Shown here: positions 45,878 through 54,103 of the stretch, in pieces
Numbering within the stretch: the stretch's first letter is position 1
Layout: every line of letters begins with the position of its first letter
Source: Verrucomicrobium sp.
GTDB taxonomy: Bacteria > Verrucomicrobiota > Verrucomicrobiia > Methylacidiphilales > UBA1321
DNA: 64,000 bases
Assembly (NCBI GenBank): GCA_017849585.1
Contig: JAFIGT010000015.1
Location: 124,001-188,000 of the forward strand
Direction: 5' to 3'
Position numbers and translations under genes: made by a program
The notes under the pieces: generated by a model
Told to the model about the DNA's origin: nothing
The model's database searches: none
What the model saw: only the letters and a program-made list of their open reading frames with translations

Positions 45878-46720
45878 CTACTCTTTTACCCAGATAAGCG
45901 ACCCCGCCCAAATTCTAGAACCTCCAACTTCGTTGTCGTTAATGTCCACAATTCTAAGACGCGCTTTATCCGGTTCGTTGGGCGAATGTATCGTAGCCCA
46001 TAGCTTCCATAGATTTTGAGCGGCTTGAAGACGTATTTGATAGGGCTGGTAATGCCAGCCTGATTTGACTGTTAAAATCAAACGTCCTTCATCTACCGAA
46101 GCGGAACTAAACAACGCACCGCTTTGATCTACCGCTTCGACTGTCTTCATAAACTTAGCTAGTTCTCTTTTCGGTCTAGTTTTCTCCACTTCAACAAGCC
46201 TATTTTTTTCGGCTTCGATTCTAGCTTGCTCTTCAGCTTTCTTTGCGGCTGCAGTCTTAATTCTTTCAGCACGAATCGCCTTTACCTCATCAACAAAATT
46301 GGTTTCCTTGTAATTAACTTCCTTTTGCCCTCCCAAAAAGCTAACGGTCAAAATCTCTTCTTTAAGGCCAATGACCTCCACTTGACGACCTACGGGTACA
46401 GTAACACTCCCCGCGCCGTTCGAGATCGGGAATGATTGTTCAGATTTTAACGATACGCGCTTGGGCATTTCCTCCTTGGTTACAGCATCAATCGAGAAAT
46501 CTTGCGCATCTGCGGATACCTTTGATTCCGTCGTTTCTTTCGGAATCATGGGAGCCTCCACAGAAGGCACCTGTGAGAGAACTAGCATGGTGGGCGTGGA
46601 GAGGTTCAATGGAATGGTACTGGCCAACCCTCCTATTCCTGCCAACACAAAAAATAGACCCGTTAACAACAAACGAGAGTCCAAGCACCTACGATTATTT
46701 ATCAGCAAAGAAAATTGCAT
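45878..46720 (-). CDS. Membrane-anchored hypothetical protein with coiled coil
   Basis: ATG 46720 has a good AGGAGA ribosome-binding site; a GTG at 46744 is less likely. An N-terminal hydrophobic segment (LLLTGLFFVLAGIGGLAST) is a signal or membrane anchor. A Lys/Glu/Ala-rich helix (RIKTAAAKKAEEQARIEAEK) forms a coiled coil, followed by a beta-rich C-terminus (LILTVKSGWHYQPYQIRLQ). No family is recognised beyond this layout. It lies 31 bp behind another secreted protein, in one operon on the minus strand. Confidence 0.6.
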   Translation of the reverse strand: MQFSLLINNRRCLDSRLLLTGLFFVLAGIGGLASTIPLNLSTPTMLVLSQVPSVEAPMIPKETTESKVSADAQDFSIDAVTKEEMPKRVSLKSEQSFPISNGAGSVTVPVGRQVEVIGLKEEILTVSFLGGQKEVNYKETNFVDEVKAIRAERIKTAAAKKAEEQARIEAEKNRLVEVEKTRPKRELAKFMKTVEAVDQSGALFSSASVDEGRLILTVKSGWHYQPYQIRLQAAQNLWKLWATIHSPNEPDKARLRIVDINDNEVGGSRIWAGSLIWVKE

Positions 46721-46751
46721 TCCATTTCTCCTATAAGCAACCACTCGCTAC

Positions 46752-47459
46752 TCAGGGTAGTTTCGCCGTGTAGCACTTAACCGTATTAACAGCCCCTATC
46801 GCGCTTTTGTACGTATAGGTTCCATCAGGATAGGCAACTATTGAAATCGAATCTTTGTCTACAAGCGTCGACTGCGACGGATGATTTCTCAAAAAGAACA
46901 GTCCATAAACTTCTGGGGCATCTAGGCCAGAGGGCGTCGGCAAATTGACGTTTCCGCCACCACCAATGCTTGCCAAGCTATCGCCCTCTGCCATACGCAC
47001 ATCGCACTGGACAAGGACGCCTTCTTTAGTTTTAGAAAGCACATATCCAACGAGAGCCGCTTTACCTGCGAGCATTTGCTCTCTTTTCTTTTGCAGTTCC
47101 TTTTCTTTGGCCTGCATTTTCTGCCGTTGATCGTATGACTGATCCAGCGCAGCAAGATTGGCTTGAATCTGAGCCTTGCGCTTTGCTGCTTGCTCTGATG
47201 CGTAGGTTTCAGCAGCCGCAGGATTAAAGTTATACTTCTGCTGAATGTCGGCTGGAAGTTTTGCGAATGGGATTTTGCCTGCCCCTTCGCTGTGCATGAC
47301 GGTCAGCCCATCGGGCTCCACTTTGGTAACGGTGCAAGATTTGTAGGTAATGCCGTCAGTGGTTTGCAACTCATCATAGGTGTCATTTACTCCGGCAGAG
47401 AATCCTGTCGTGATAATGGCGTATCCAATAATTGCCCAAAGTAACCTGTTAATTTTCAT
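46752..47459 (-). CDS. Secreted protein with a verrucomicrobial KVEPDGLTVMH motif
   Basis: A signal peptide (RLLWAIIGYAIITTGFSAG) and a strong ribosome-binding site (AGAGGAGAAGG) mark the start. The block DGITYKSCTVTKVEPDGLTV, then MHSEGAGKIPFAKLP, recurs in my memory in many Verrucomicrobia exported proteins. A coiled-coil region and a beta-rich C-terminus follow. The function is unknown, but this motif suggests the satellite carries cargo from a verrucomicrobial host rather than only phage genes. Confidence 0.65.
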   Translation of the reverse strand: MKINRLLWAIIGYAIITTGFSAGVNDTYDELQTTDGITYKSCTVTKVEPDGLTVMHSEGAGKIPFAKLPADIQQKYNFNPAAAETYASEQAAKRKAQIQANLAALDQSYDQRQKMQAKEKELQKKREQMLAGKAALVGYVLSKTKEGVLVQCDVRMAEGDSLASIGGGGNVNLPTPSGLDAPEVYGLFFLRNHPSQSTLVDKDSISIVAYPDGTYTYKSAIGAVNTVKCYTAKLP

Positions 47460-47541
47460 CCAGCCCTTCTCCTCTTTGTTGATGGATTAAGGATATTAAC
47501 TGATCAAATATTCCGCAATAAAATATACGGCAATCGAATAC

Positions 47542-47868
47542 ATGTGGGCCAAATTCCTTTGGCAGCATGCTGACGTGCCCGCGAAACATAAGCGAGGCCC
47601 TGCGGGGCCAAAGTATTTAGCCGGATTAGCCGGTAAGAATGCTCGCAATGTGGTTGGCCCCAGCATCCGCAAGATTAGGATGAGTCAAACGCCTTATATG
47701 TCTCAGGTCACACTTGCCGCCAAATTGGAAGCCTTCGGCTGGGAGATCAGTCAAGGGAAGCTGGCCTTGATTGAAGCCCAAAAGCGCGGATTGTGGGATT
47801 ACGAAATAATCCTAATAGCCAAAGCCCTAAAAGTCCCGGTTTCCGCCTTATTCGAGCCTCTCGCCTAG
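47542..47868 (+). CDS. XRE-family helix-turn-helix regulator
   Basis: The product is 108 residues. The C-terminal 60 residues are an XRE-type DNA-binding domain (MSQVTLAAKLEAFGWEISQG, then YEIILIAKALKVPVSALF). The basic N-terminus (HKRGPAGPKYLAGLAGKNARN) is unusual but reads as part of the same frame with VVGPSIRKIRMS, a typical lead-in. It is divergent from the two secreted-protein genes and upstream of the ParB-like/methylase module, and could control either. Confidence 0.8.
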   Translation: MWAKFLWQHADVPAKHKRGPAGPKYLAGLAGKNARNVVGPSIRKIRMSQTPYMSQVTLAAKLEAFGWEISQGKLALIEAQKRGLWDYEIILIAKALKVPVSALFEPLA

Positions 47869-48054
47869 TCCAGTAGACAACATCCTGCGCATACTTGAGT
47901 TCCACTTCATACGTACTTTAAGCCAAGTTCGTTGTTTGGGGGCTGGCGTTTCGACTACTCTCGCAATACTCTTTGGCACACGAATCTAGGCGTCTCGTGC
48001 CACGACGTGAGCTAGTGCTTTACTCCCTGTCCCAATTTGCCACTATTCCAAATT

Positions 48055-49458
48055 ATGCCCACGACAACAATGCTGGCGGTGAAAGACTTATCGCTGGATT
48101 TGCACAATTATCGGACGGTTCCTAAAAAGAATGAGTCGGAGGCAATCTCCGCGATGATTTCTCTTAGCCCTGATCGCTTTTGGGCCGTAATGCGTAGCAT
48201 TTTGGAAGATGGATACTTGCCGACAGAAAATATTTTAATTTTAAGAAAAAACCAAAAAGGAACTCTTCTCAATATCGTAAAAGAAGGCAATAGGCGCGTC
48301 GCCGCACTTAAGTTGATATTTGGGTACGTGAGACGATCCACATTTAACATTCCCGAAGACCTTGAATCTAAAATTCAAGGTTTGACCAAAGAATGGAAAG
48401 GCACCAATCAATCGATAGCTTGTGCTGTCTATTTGGAAAAAGAAGCGCATATTGTCGATAAGATCGTTAGCTTAACTCATGGCAAAAGCCAGCAAGCTGG
48501 AAGAGATGGATGGAAGTCGATCGCTAGAGCTAGACATAATCGAGATGAAAATAAGGCTACTGAGCCTGGACTGGATGTTCTCGAAAAATATCTCAAAAAA
48601 ACGAACGACTTATCTCAGACAGAAATCGATCGTTGGAGTGGCAGCTATTCCGTTACGGTACTTGATGAGGCCTTAAAGAATCTAGCTCCTCGCTGCGGAT
48701 ATCAATCTGCTAAAGATCTGTCAGAAAAGTATCCCAATATCGATAAATATCGGCAGCCTCTTGATAAAGTTATCAAGCAAATCGGATACGACCTCTTAAG
48801 TTTTTCGCATATTCGTGATGAGGAAAATGATTTTGCTGAACAGTACGGATTCCCTAGTAAGCCCAAGACTTCGAAAAATGACGAGCCCGGCAAATCTATA
48901 GATGAAAAAGAAAGCGAATCGAGTGCCGACGGAAACTCCAGTGAGAGCGCAGCAAAAAGTAAAGGCGAGAAAGATGATGAAACTCCTCGTAAGCCGAGAG
49001 CATCGGCAACAGATGACGTGCGGACAGTAAAAAAGAAACTGCGAAGCATGGTTGTTCGCGGGAAAAATAGGGAGAAGGTTGTAACTCTGCAAAATGAGAT
49101 TTTGAAACTCGATATCAGGGTACATCCCCACGCCTTCTGCTTTGTATTGCGTAGCATGTTCGAAATCTCGGCTAAGGCGTTTAGCGGAGAGAATAAGTTA
49201 CCTCATCTCGACAATAAGGGACGAGAGTTATCCCTAAAGGATATGCTGAGAAATATCACAACACACCTGACTCTGAATAATAAAGAAAGAGAGAAGGAAC
49301 TGCATGGGGCTATGTCCGAACTTGCTAAGAGCGATGGCATGTTGTCGGTGACTTCTATGAATCAATTAGTACACAATAAAAGTTTTTCGGTCAAAGATAC
49401 GCACATAAGCGCCCTTTTCTCAAATGTATTTCCATTGCTGGAGGCAATGAATAGCTAA
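48055..49458 (+). CDS. ParB-like N-terminal domain protein
   Basis: ATG 48055 (MPTTTMLAVKDLSLDLHNYR) is preferred over an in-frame TTG at 48037. Residues about 5-90 form a ParB/sulfiredoxin-like domain (VKDLSLDLHNYR, YLPTENILILRK, then VKEGNRRVAALKLI in place of GERR). A long Ser/Glu/Lys-rich linker (about 280-330) leads to a C-terminal helical region. It overlaps the methylase gene by 1 bp, so the two are translationally coupled. In ParB-like nucleases and many defence proteins this domain binds or cleaves DNA; its exact activity here is unknown. Confidence 0.7.
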   Translation: MPTTTMLAVKDLSLDLHNYRTVPKKNESEAISAMISLSPDRFWAVMRSILEDGYLPTENILILRKNQKGTLLNIVKEGNRRVAALKLIFGYVRRSTFNIPEDLESKIQGLTKEWKGTNQSIACAVYLEKEAHIVDKIVSLTHGKSQQAGRDGWKSIARARHNRDENKATEPGLDVLEKYLKKTNDLSQTEIDRWSGSYSVTVLDEALKNLAPRCGYQSAKDLSEKYPNIDKYRQPLDKVIKQIGYDLLSFSHIRDEENDFAEQYGFPSKPKTSKNDEPGKSIDEKESESSADGNSSESAAKSKGEKDDETPRKPRASATDDVRTVKKKLRSMVVRGKNREKVVTLQNEILKLDIRVHPHAFCFVLRSMFEISAKAFSGENKLPHLDNKGRELSLKDMLRNITTHLTLNNKEREKELHGAMSELAKSDGMLSVTSMNQLVHNKSFSVKDTHISALFSNVFPLLEAMNS

Positions 49459-50327
49459 TGAGTGCCTTGCGAACCCCATTGCGCTATCCGGGCGGCAAAC
49501 AAAAATTGGCACCTTTTGTCGTAGAGGTTTTGGAAGAGAATAATTTAGTGAGCGGCCATTATGCGGAGCCCTACGCAGGCGGGGCCGGTGTCGGGATCGC
49601 TCTTTTGCTTGAAAATAAAGTTTCGCATATCCATTTAAATGATAGCTGCCCTAGAGTATATGCCTTTTGGCGATCTATTTTAGATCACACGGAGGAATTT
49701 TGCCGAAGAATTATTGGCGCATCGCTGACGATAGCAGAGTGGAAGCGACAGAAAGAAATCTTTAGTAGACCTGATGAATTCGATGTACTGGACTTAGGAT
49801 TCAGCATGTTTTTCCTCAATCGATGCAATCGTTCCGGGATTGCCTCTGCTGGTGTTATCGGTGGAATAAATCAAGATGGAAGATGGAAGATTGATGCTAG
49901 ATTTCCTAAAGGGGAACTCATTCGTAGAATTCAGTCGATTGCTTCAAAGAGAAATGACATCACATTAAAAAACTGGGATGCCGAACGTTTTTTAAAGCGG
50001 CATGTTTCTAAATTGCCGAAAAAGTCCCTGATTTATTGCGATCCTCCATATTTTAATAAGGCAGATCGCCTTTACCTTAACTACTATAAAGAGGAGGATC
50101 ATGTACGTTTGGCTAAGCTTGTCCAAAAAGAGCTTAAGCATCCATGGCTAGTTTCTTACGATAACTCCCCACAAATCGCCAAACTCTATCAAAAACGGAA
50201 TAGCTTTATATACGATTTACAGTATAACGCAGCGAAAGCGTATAAAGGAAAGGAGCTGTTTGTTTTTTCCGATAACATCCATTTACCATCAAAATCGTGT
50301 GTGCCCGCAATTAATGCAGTGCTCTAA
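49458..50327 (+). CDS. DNA adenine methylase (Dam/D12 class)
   Basis: This 289-residue enzyme has the D12-class motifs: PLRYPGGKQKL (11-14 core PGGK), the AdoMet-binding AEPYAGGAGVG, and catalytic DPPY at 195-198 (IYCDPPYFN). It methylates N6 of adenine in DNA. The target sequence is unknown. It has no restriction endonuclease in the classical sense beside it, but the ParB-like protein upstream and the HNH-like protein downstream are candidates for partners. Confidence 0.92.
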   Translation: MSALRTPLRYPGGKQKLAPFVVEVLEENNLVSGHYAEPYAGGAGVGIALLLENKVSHIHLNDSCPRVYAFWRSILDHTEEFCRRIIGASLTIAEWKRQKEIFSRPDEFDVLDLGFSMFFLNRCNRSGIASAGVIGGINQDGRWKIDARFPKGELIRRIQSIASKRNDITLKNWDAERFLKRHVSKLPKKSLIYCDPPYFNKADRLYLNYYKEEDHVRLAKLVQKELKHPWLVSYDNSPQIAKLYQKRNSFIYDLQYNAAKAYKGKELFVFSDNIHLPSKSCVPAINAVL

Positions 50328-50328
50328 G

Positions 50329-50370
50329 GTATGGAGTAAAACTGTCGAAATATTCTCTTAATCTCCATAC
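50329..50370. repeat. Inverted repeat after the methylase gene
   Basis: GTATGGAG (50329-50336) and CTCCATAC (50363-50370) are perfect 8-bp inverted arms around a 26-base AT-rich loop, directly after the methylase stop and followed by eight A residues. The A-run is on the wrong side for a terminator of the plus-strand gene, so its role is open. Nothing else is seen in 50371-50555. Confidence 0.45.
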
Positions 50371-50555
50371 AAAAAAAACTTTTCCTTTTACCAGCTCGTC
50401 GATTGCTTTGTTGATTTGGCAATCTATTCTTGGACTGCTACACAGAACGGTTAGTCTAGCTTTCATACCACCAGCATCCTTCAACGGTTTATCGCTAGAA
50501 ACTCAATTCGCGATTTAATCCCCCCCTCTTATCCGGCCTTAGCTGGAATTTAAAA

Positions 50556-51251
50556 ATGAGCACTTGTGCACTTTGTCTACAAGAGAGAAGACTATGCAAA
50601 TCTCACATTGTACCCGAGTTTATATTTTCAAAACTTTATGGGCCAGATCATGAGTACCATGTCCTTAGCGCAAAGTCGCCAGAAAGGGTGATTCGACGAA
50701 GTTTATCCGAAAAATTGCTCTGCCTAGAATGTGAACGAAAAATCTCAAACTGGGAAGGTTATGCCGCAAGCGTCATTTATGGAGATGCTCTATTACGCGG
50801 CAGGCGGGAGGGTCATCTCCTGATTATGGAAGGACTCCAATATAGTCCGTTGAAGCTTTTTTTAATGTCACTGCTTTGGCGATCATCTGTGACGTCTATT
50901 AAAGAGCTGCGCGTGGGCAATCTTAATATTCATCAAGAAATGCTCCGCATGATGTTGATTAACGAGAATCCGGGCGAGCCATGGCAGTATGGATGCCTCT
51001 TTACTGCAGTCATGCTTGGAAATAAACCTGCCAACGTAATTTTCGCTCCAAGTCCTGCTAAGATTGATGGCTACCAATGTTGGCGATTGGTCATTGGCGG
51101 ATTTTTACTTTCATTTGCCGTCGCGAGTCATCCTCTACCTGAAGGAGTGACGAAAGGGTTCCTACAGAAGAACGGAACAATGGTAATTTCGCGTCGAGAA
51201 CTGCATGAAGTCCCTTATTTAGTCGATATAATGCAAAGCTTCGATAAATAA
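50556..51251 (+). CDS. HNH-like zinc protein with CxxC / SHIVPEF motif
   Basis: The product has 231 residues. The N-terminus reads CALCLQERRLCKSHIVPEF, then LLCLECERKISNWEG: two CxxC pairs around a Ser-His-Ile-x-Pro element, resembling HNH_5-type domains (C-x-x-C, EHIIP, C-x-x-C-N) with the first His replaced in context. A metal site is likely; nuclease activity is uncertain because the expected catalytic residues are only partly conserved. The rest is a helical domain of unknown fold. It follows the ParB-like and methylase genes and precedes the right att site, so all three form one cargo module. Confidence 0.6.
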   Translation: MSTCALCLQERRLCKSHIVPEFIFSKLYGPDHEYHVLSAKSPERVIRRSLSEKLLCLECERKISNWEGYAASVIYGDALLRGRREGHLLIMEGLQYSPLKLFLMSLLWRSSVTSIKELRVGNLNIHQEMLRMMLINENPGEPWQYGCLFTAVMLGNKPANVIFAPSPAKIDGYQCWRLVIGGFLLSFAVASHPLPEGVTKGFLQKNGTMVISRRELHEVPYLVDIMQSFDK

Positions 51252-51304
51252 GCTGCCACCATGCGCAAAAATCATGTTGAATGAAGCTGAACCAAATCGA
51301 ATTT

Positions 51305-51325
51305 GTTATGCAGATTCGTTATGCA
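51305..51325 (+). repeat. Paired integrase arm-type sites, right end
   Basis: GTTATGCA occurs at 51305-51312 and 51318-51325, again 13 bp apart and in the same orientation as the left pair at 41030-41050. It lies 35 bp inside the right attachment repeat. Both pairs are positioned as integrase arm sites in the excised circle. Confidence 0.7.
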
Positions 51326-51360
51326 AATCACGACTCTAATTTTAAGTCGTTGATTATCAT

Positions 51361-51391
51361 ATGGCTGCCGCGCTAGGACTCGAACCTAGAA
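51361..51391 (+). repeat. Attachment-site direct repeat, right (att), within tRNA-Gln
   Basis: The second copy of the 31-bp repeat. It covers the 3' half of the intact tRNA-Gln gene (CCA, acceptor strand and T-arm), so insertion keeps the tRNA functional while the left copy is a truncated duplicate. Confidence 0.92.
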
Positions 51392-51437
51392 CACCCAGAT
51401 CCAGAATCTGGTGTGCTACCAATTGCACCACGCGGCA
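51362..51437 (-). tRNA. tRNA-Gln (anticodon CTG)
   Basis: On the minus strand the sequence folds into a complete cloverleaf: acceptor TGCCGCG/CGCGGCA, D-stem GTGC/GCAC, anticodon stem CCAGA/TCTGG with loop TTCTGGA (anticodon CTG), T-arm CTAGG/CCTAG with TTCGAGT, discriminator G and an encoded CCA end. It reads CAG codons. It is the attachment site of the adjacent element, and no gene is seen in 51438-51636. Confidence 0.95.
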
Positions 51438-51636
51438 ATAGAGGGGACTATTTTTGTAGCGAGGCTGGGGGCGGGGTGCAAGCGCTTTTGGAAAGAATTT
51501 ACCGGACTGCAGGTTGGGGCGGTTTACTTTTGTGCTATGGTGAGGATGGAATTGGCAAAGGGAGGGACGAATGTCGCGTTGCGGGATTTCGTCTCTCCCT
51601 CTCGTTTTCATTCTCGGGCGGTTCCGCGAGCGTTTT

Positions 51637-53101
51637 TTAGAACTGGATGGTCAGGCTGTTATAAAATGTTCGCTCCGCGCCTGCCACGGACTGCAGCGGC
51701 GCATTATAGTTGCTGGCTTGGAAGTTATCGAAGTTCACTCCGCACAGTGGTTGGTAGTAGAACTTGTCCATCACGTTATCGATCCCGGCGTTCAGTCGTA
51801 CATGGGGCCATTGGTAGCCGGTGCGGAGGTTTAACAACGCGTAGCCGGGTGTCGTCGGTTCGTTGCGTAGTCCATCGACTTCGGTCTTGGAATCGACCAT
51901 CTGAACCTCGATGGCGCTGGTCCAACGGCCGAGCGTTTCCTCCAGGGCGACGGTGGCATGAAGCGGCATCATGTGATAAAGGTCGTCGCCGTCGAGGGTT
52001 TCACCGCGAACCCAGCCGGCCACGCCACGGATTTGGCCATGACCAAAAGTGTCATTGTTCCAGAGCTGTTTTTTCCACTTTAAGTCGACACCGTAAAGCT
52101 GGGCGTCATGATTGGCAAAGAGGAGCTGTGAGCGAACGCTTTGGCCGCTGTAGATGGTGCCAAAGCGGTCGACGTTAATGTAGTCCTTGACGTAAGAATA
52201 ATAGGGTGTGACGGCAACTTCCCAATCTTTGCGAGCGCTGTCGTGCCAGTTGGTGGTGACGCTGAAGGTATGTGCGACTTCACTTTTGAGGTCGAGGTTT
52301 CCGGTGTAGTAGTTGCCGTCTCCGAACCAATTGACCATCTCGGCGGCCATCTTTACCTTGGACCAGGCATAGCGTTCGTAGAGACTTGGAGCGCGGCTTT
52401 TACGGGCTTAGCCGATCTCGTATGTGCTGCTTTTTTCTGGTTCGTAACGGGTCAAGGCCGTGAGATCGAAATTGATTTCAGTACGCGCATGGTCTTGAGA
52501 ATTGAATGCGTTGGCATCGGCGGCATACATGGCGGAATACCCCTGCACATTGCCGGTATCCATCCACACGGTGTCGTTTCGAGCGCCGAAAAGGGTCATC
52601 CATTGTTCGTTATACTGGGTTTCCCATTCAGCGAAAAAGGCCAGACGGTTGCGCTCGCCGTTATTGATGTTCACGAACGTGTTGGGCGACATCACCATGC
52701 TGGAGCCGGGAACTTGGGGCCAGGTATCGTCGAGTTCGAAGCGGTGAAACTCATTCCCTACGCGCAGGGTGTGGAGATCGAGAATGGGAATGGTGGCTTT
52801 CAGGGTATATCCGGTATTAATGCCATGGGTATCCATGGGCATCCACATGGGCATCCACATGGGCATCCACATGGGCATGGGAAATGACTCGTTGCGTATG
52901 ACGTCCATCCAGTGGTTGAGGAATCCTTCTTTGGGCGTGGAGTTGAGACCCGCCGTGATCTCACCAAAGTGCTCATCCTTACCTGCTGAAGATTTTTCCC
53001 ATGCCGGCCTGAAAGGAACCCTCCTGGATGGAATAATCTCGAATCATTTCCACCCATGCCACAGAGCTTTCAGGTAGGTGGAGCGAAACACGGGCATAAA
53101 C
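51637..53101 (-). pseudogene. TonB-dependent receptor, decayed
   Basis: Pieces of an outer-membrane receptor barrel remain. At the upstream end a frame encodes VEMIRDYSIQEGSFQAG directly after the stop of the neighbouring gene, then a frameshift near 53000 moves reading to KDEHFGEITAGLNSTPKEG. A TAA at 52408-52410 interrupts YEIG-ARKSRAPSLYERYAW, where an aromatic residue would be expected, and the frame then continues to the C-terminal LNAGIDNVMDKFYYQPL and a final Phe typical of outer-membrane barrels. The plug and N-terminus are absent. A ferric siderophore or metal receptor seems likely given the FTR1-like neighbour. Confidence 0.85.
52837..52878. repeat. 12-bp tandem repeat inside the receptor remnant
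   Basis: GGGCATCCACAT occurs three times in succession (52837-52872) followed by half a unit. On the coding strand it encodes repeated Met-Trp-Met-Pro. It looks like slippage in a gene no longer under selection. Confidence 0.85.
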
Positions 53102-53956
53102 TTAGCTTCCGGGGTGGGGAGATGCTTTCGTTACGTTGTCATTCTTTAGCGTTGTCTTGCGTGGATTGGGAGCGGGAGAATTTTTAACAGGATTGGGGGC
53201 TGCTTTTACTGGATGGTGGTGATTGTGTTGGTTATCGCGACGAGCAGGGGAATGACCGGGTTTCGAAGTCAATGCGATCAGAGTTGAAAACCGGGTATTG
53301 ATGTTCGCTGCCTTCTCGGAGGAACGGTGACGGCGGATGGCCATTTCGAGTTCGGTATTTTTGAACCCATCGTATTGCGCTTGCTGCACCTTTTCCGAGG
53401 ACTCCTGCCATTTTTCGCCGCGGTAAAGAACGATGGATTCCGCGAGTAGATCCTCGATTTTTTTGAGGCTTGCCTGCCATTGGTCCGTCACTTTGGAATT
53501 GGTGTAGGTATCGTGTGCTTCTTCCCCCTGCAGTGTGTGGCCGCTTTTGAGGGTGGGTAGTACGCCGTCCAGCTCGGCTTTGAGCCATGGTACTTTTCTG
53601 GCGATTTCGGCTGGGGATTTGTTCTCGCCGATCATGCGGCGTATTTCGCCGAAGGCGGATTCCATCTGGAAATTTTTTTGAGCGGAGATATTGATCCGGA
53701 TGGGGTCCTCGAGATTTTCAAAGATCTCGAAATAGGCGCTCTGCACCATGTCCTTCGCCTCGGCGTTTTTCTTCTCGCGATAGAGTGCTTCGGTCTTGTC
53801 CAGTCGCTGTTTAATCTCGTTCGTCAGGCGGGTGTAATCCGTATCTGCCCACGAGGTTGCTATGGATGTGAGAGCCATCAGTGCGGCCAGTCCAAGCGCA
53901 CGGATGATGCGGTCGTCTTTTCTTGAAATGAGTCGATGAAAAGCAAAATCAGGCAT
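53102..53956 (-). CDS. Periplasmic FTR1-like domain protein (no permease part)
   Basis: After a signal peptide (ALGLAALMALTSIATSWA) the 284-residue protein contains two similar helical units: YREKKNAEAKDMVQSAYFEI with FENLEDPIRI (about 55-85) and YRGEKWQESSEKVQQAQYDG with FKNTELEMAIR (about 170-200). These resemble the extracytoplasmic N-terminal domain found on bacterial FTR1 iron permeases. The membrane REXXE iron-permease part is absent. A His/Pro/Asn-rich, basic C-terminal tail follows. With the neighbouring decayed TonB receptor it suggests a former metal-uptake locus. Confidence 0.6.
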   Translation of the reverse strand: MPDFAFHRLISRKDDRIIRALGLAALMALTSIATSWADTDYTRLTNEIKQRLDKTEALYREKKNAEAKDMVQSAYFEIFENLEDPIRINISAQKNFQMESAFGEIRRMIGENKSPAEIARKVPWLKAELDGVLPTLKSGHTLQGEEAHDTYTNSKVTDQWQASLKKIEDLLAESIVLYRGEKWQESSEKVQQAQYDGFKNTELEMAIRRHRSSEKAANINTRFSTLIALTSKPGHSPARRDNQHNHHHPVKAAPNPVKNSPAPNPRKTTLKNDNVTKASPHPGS

Positions 53957-54071
53957 GGTTGTGTCGTGCGGGGGGAATTTCCGCCACGATCCACCATAAA
54001 GGTTCCTGACCGAGTTGCCTTTCCCGGGGTTGCGTTTTTCTAACGGTCTATTGTTCTATCCGGCTCACCGG

Positions 54072-54089
54072 CTTGGCAATCCTGCCAAG
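54072..54089 (-). terminator. Hairpin downstream of the MFS gene
   Basis: CTTGGCA and TGCCAAG form a perfect 7-bp stem with an ATCC loop, 15 bp past the stop of the minus-strand MFS gene. There is no U-run, so it is at best a weak terminator or an mRNA 3'-end hairpin. Confidence 0.35.
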
Positions 54090-54103
54090 TAATCCGTCCC
54101 CTA

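Larger units (their letters stand above)
40924..51391. mobile_element. 10.4-kb integrative phage-satellite-like element in tRNA-Gln
   Basis: The element is bounded by 31-bp direct repeats of the tRNA-Gln 3' end, with the intact tRNA at the right end. It carries an integrase next to the left repeat, an excisionase-like protein, a replication-initiator-like protein, small and large terminase subunits, two secreted proteins, an XRE regulator and a ParB-like/methylase/HNH-like cargo. It lacks capsid, portal, tail and lysis genes, so it would need a helper phage to be packaged. The sequence is visibly AT-richer than both flanks. Confidence 0.85.

Noticed and set aside
40924-51391. Intact prophage
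   Set aside because: No capsid, portal, tail, or lysis gene is visible among the element's genes.
52408-52410. Stop-codon readthrough or recoding in the TonB receptor
   Set aside because: It is TAA, not TGA or TAG, and the gene also has a frameshift and lost N-terminus, so simple decay explains it.
52837-52878. Possible CRISPR-like array from regular repeats
   Set aside because: The units are 12 bp, contiguous and without spacers; it is a slippage tandem repeat in a pseudogene.
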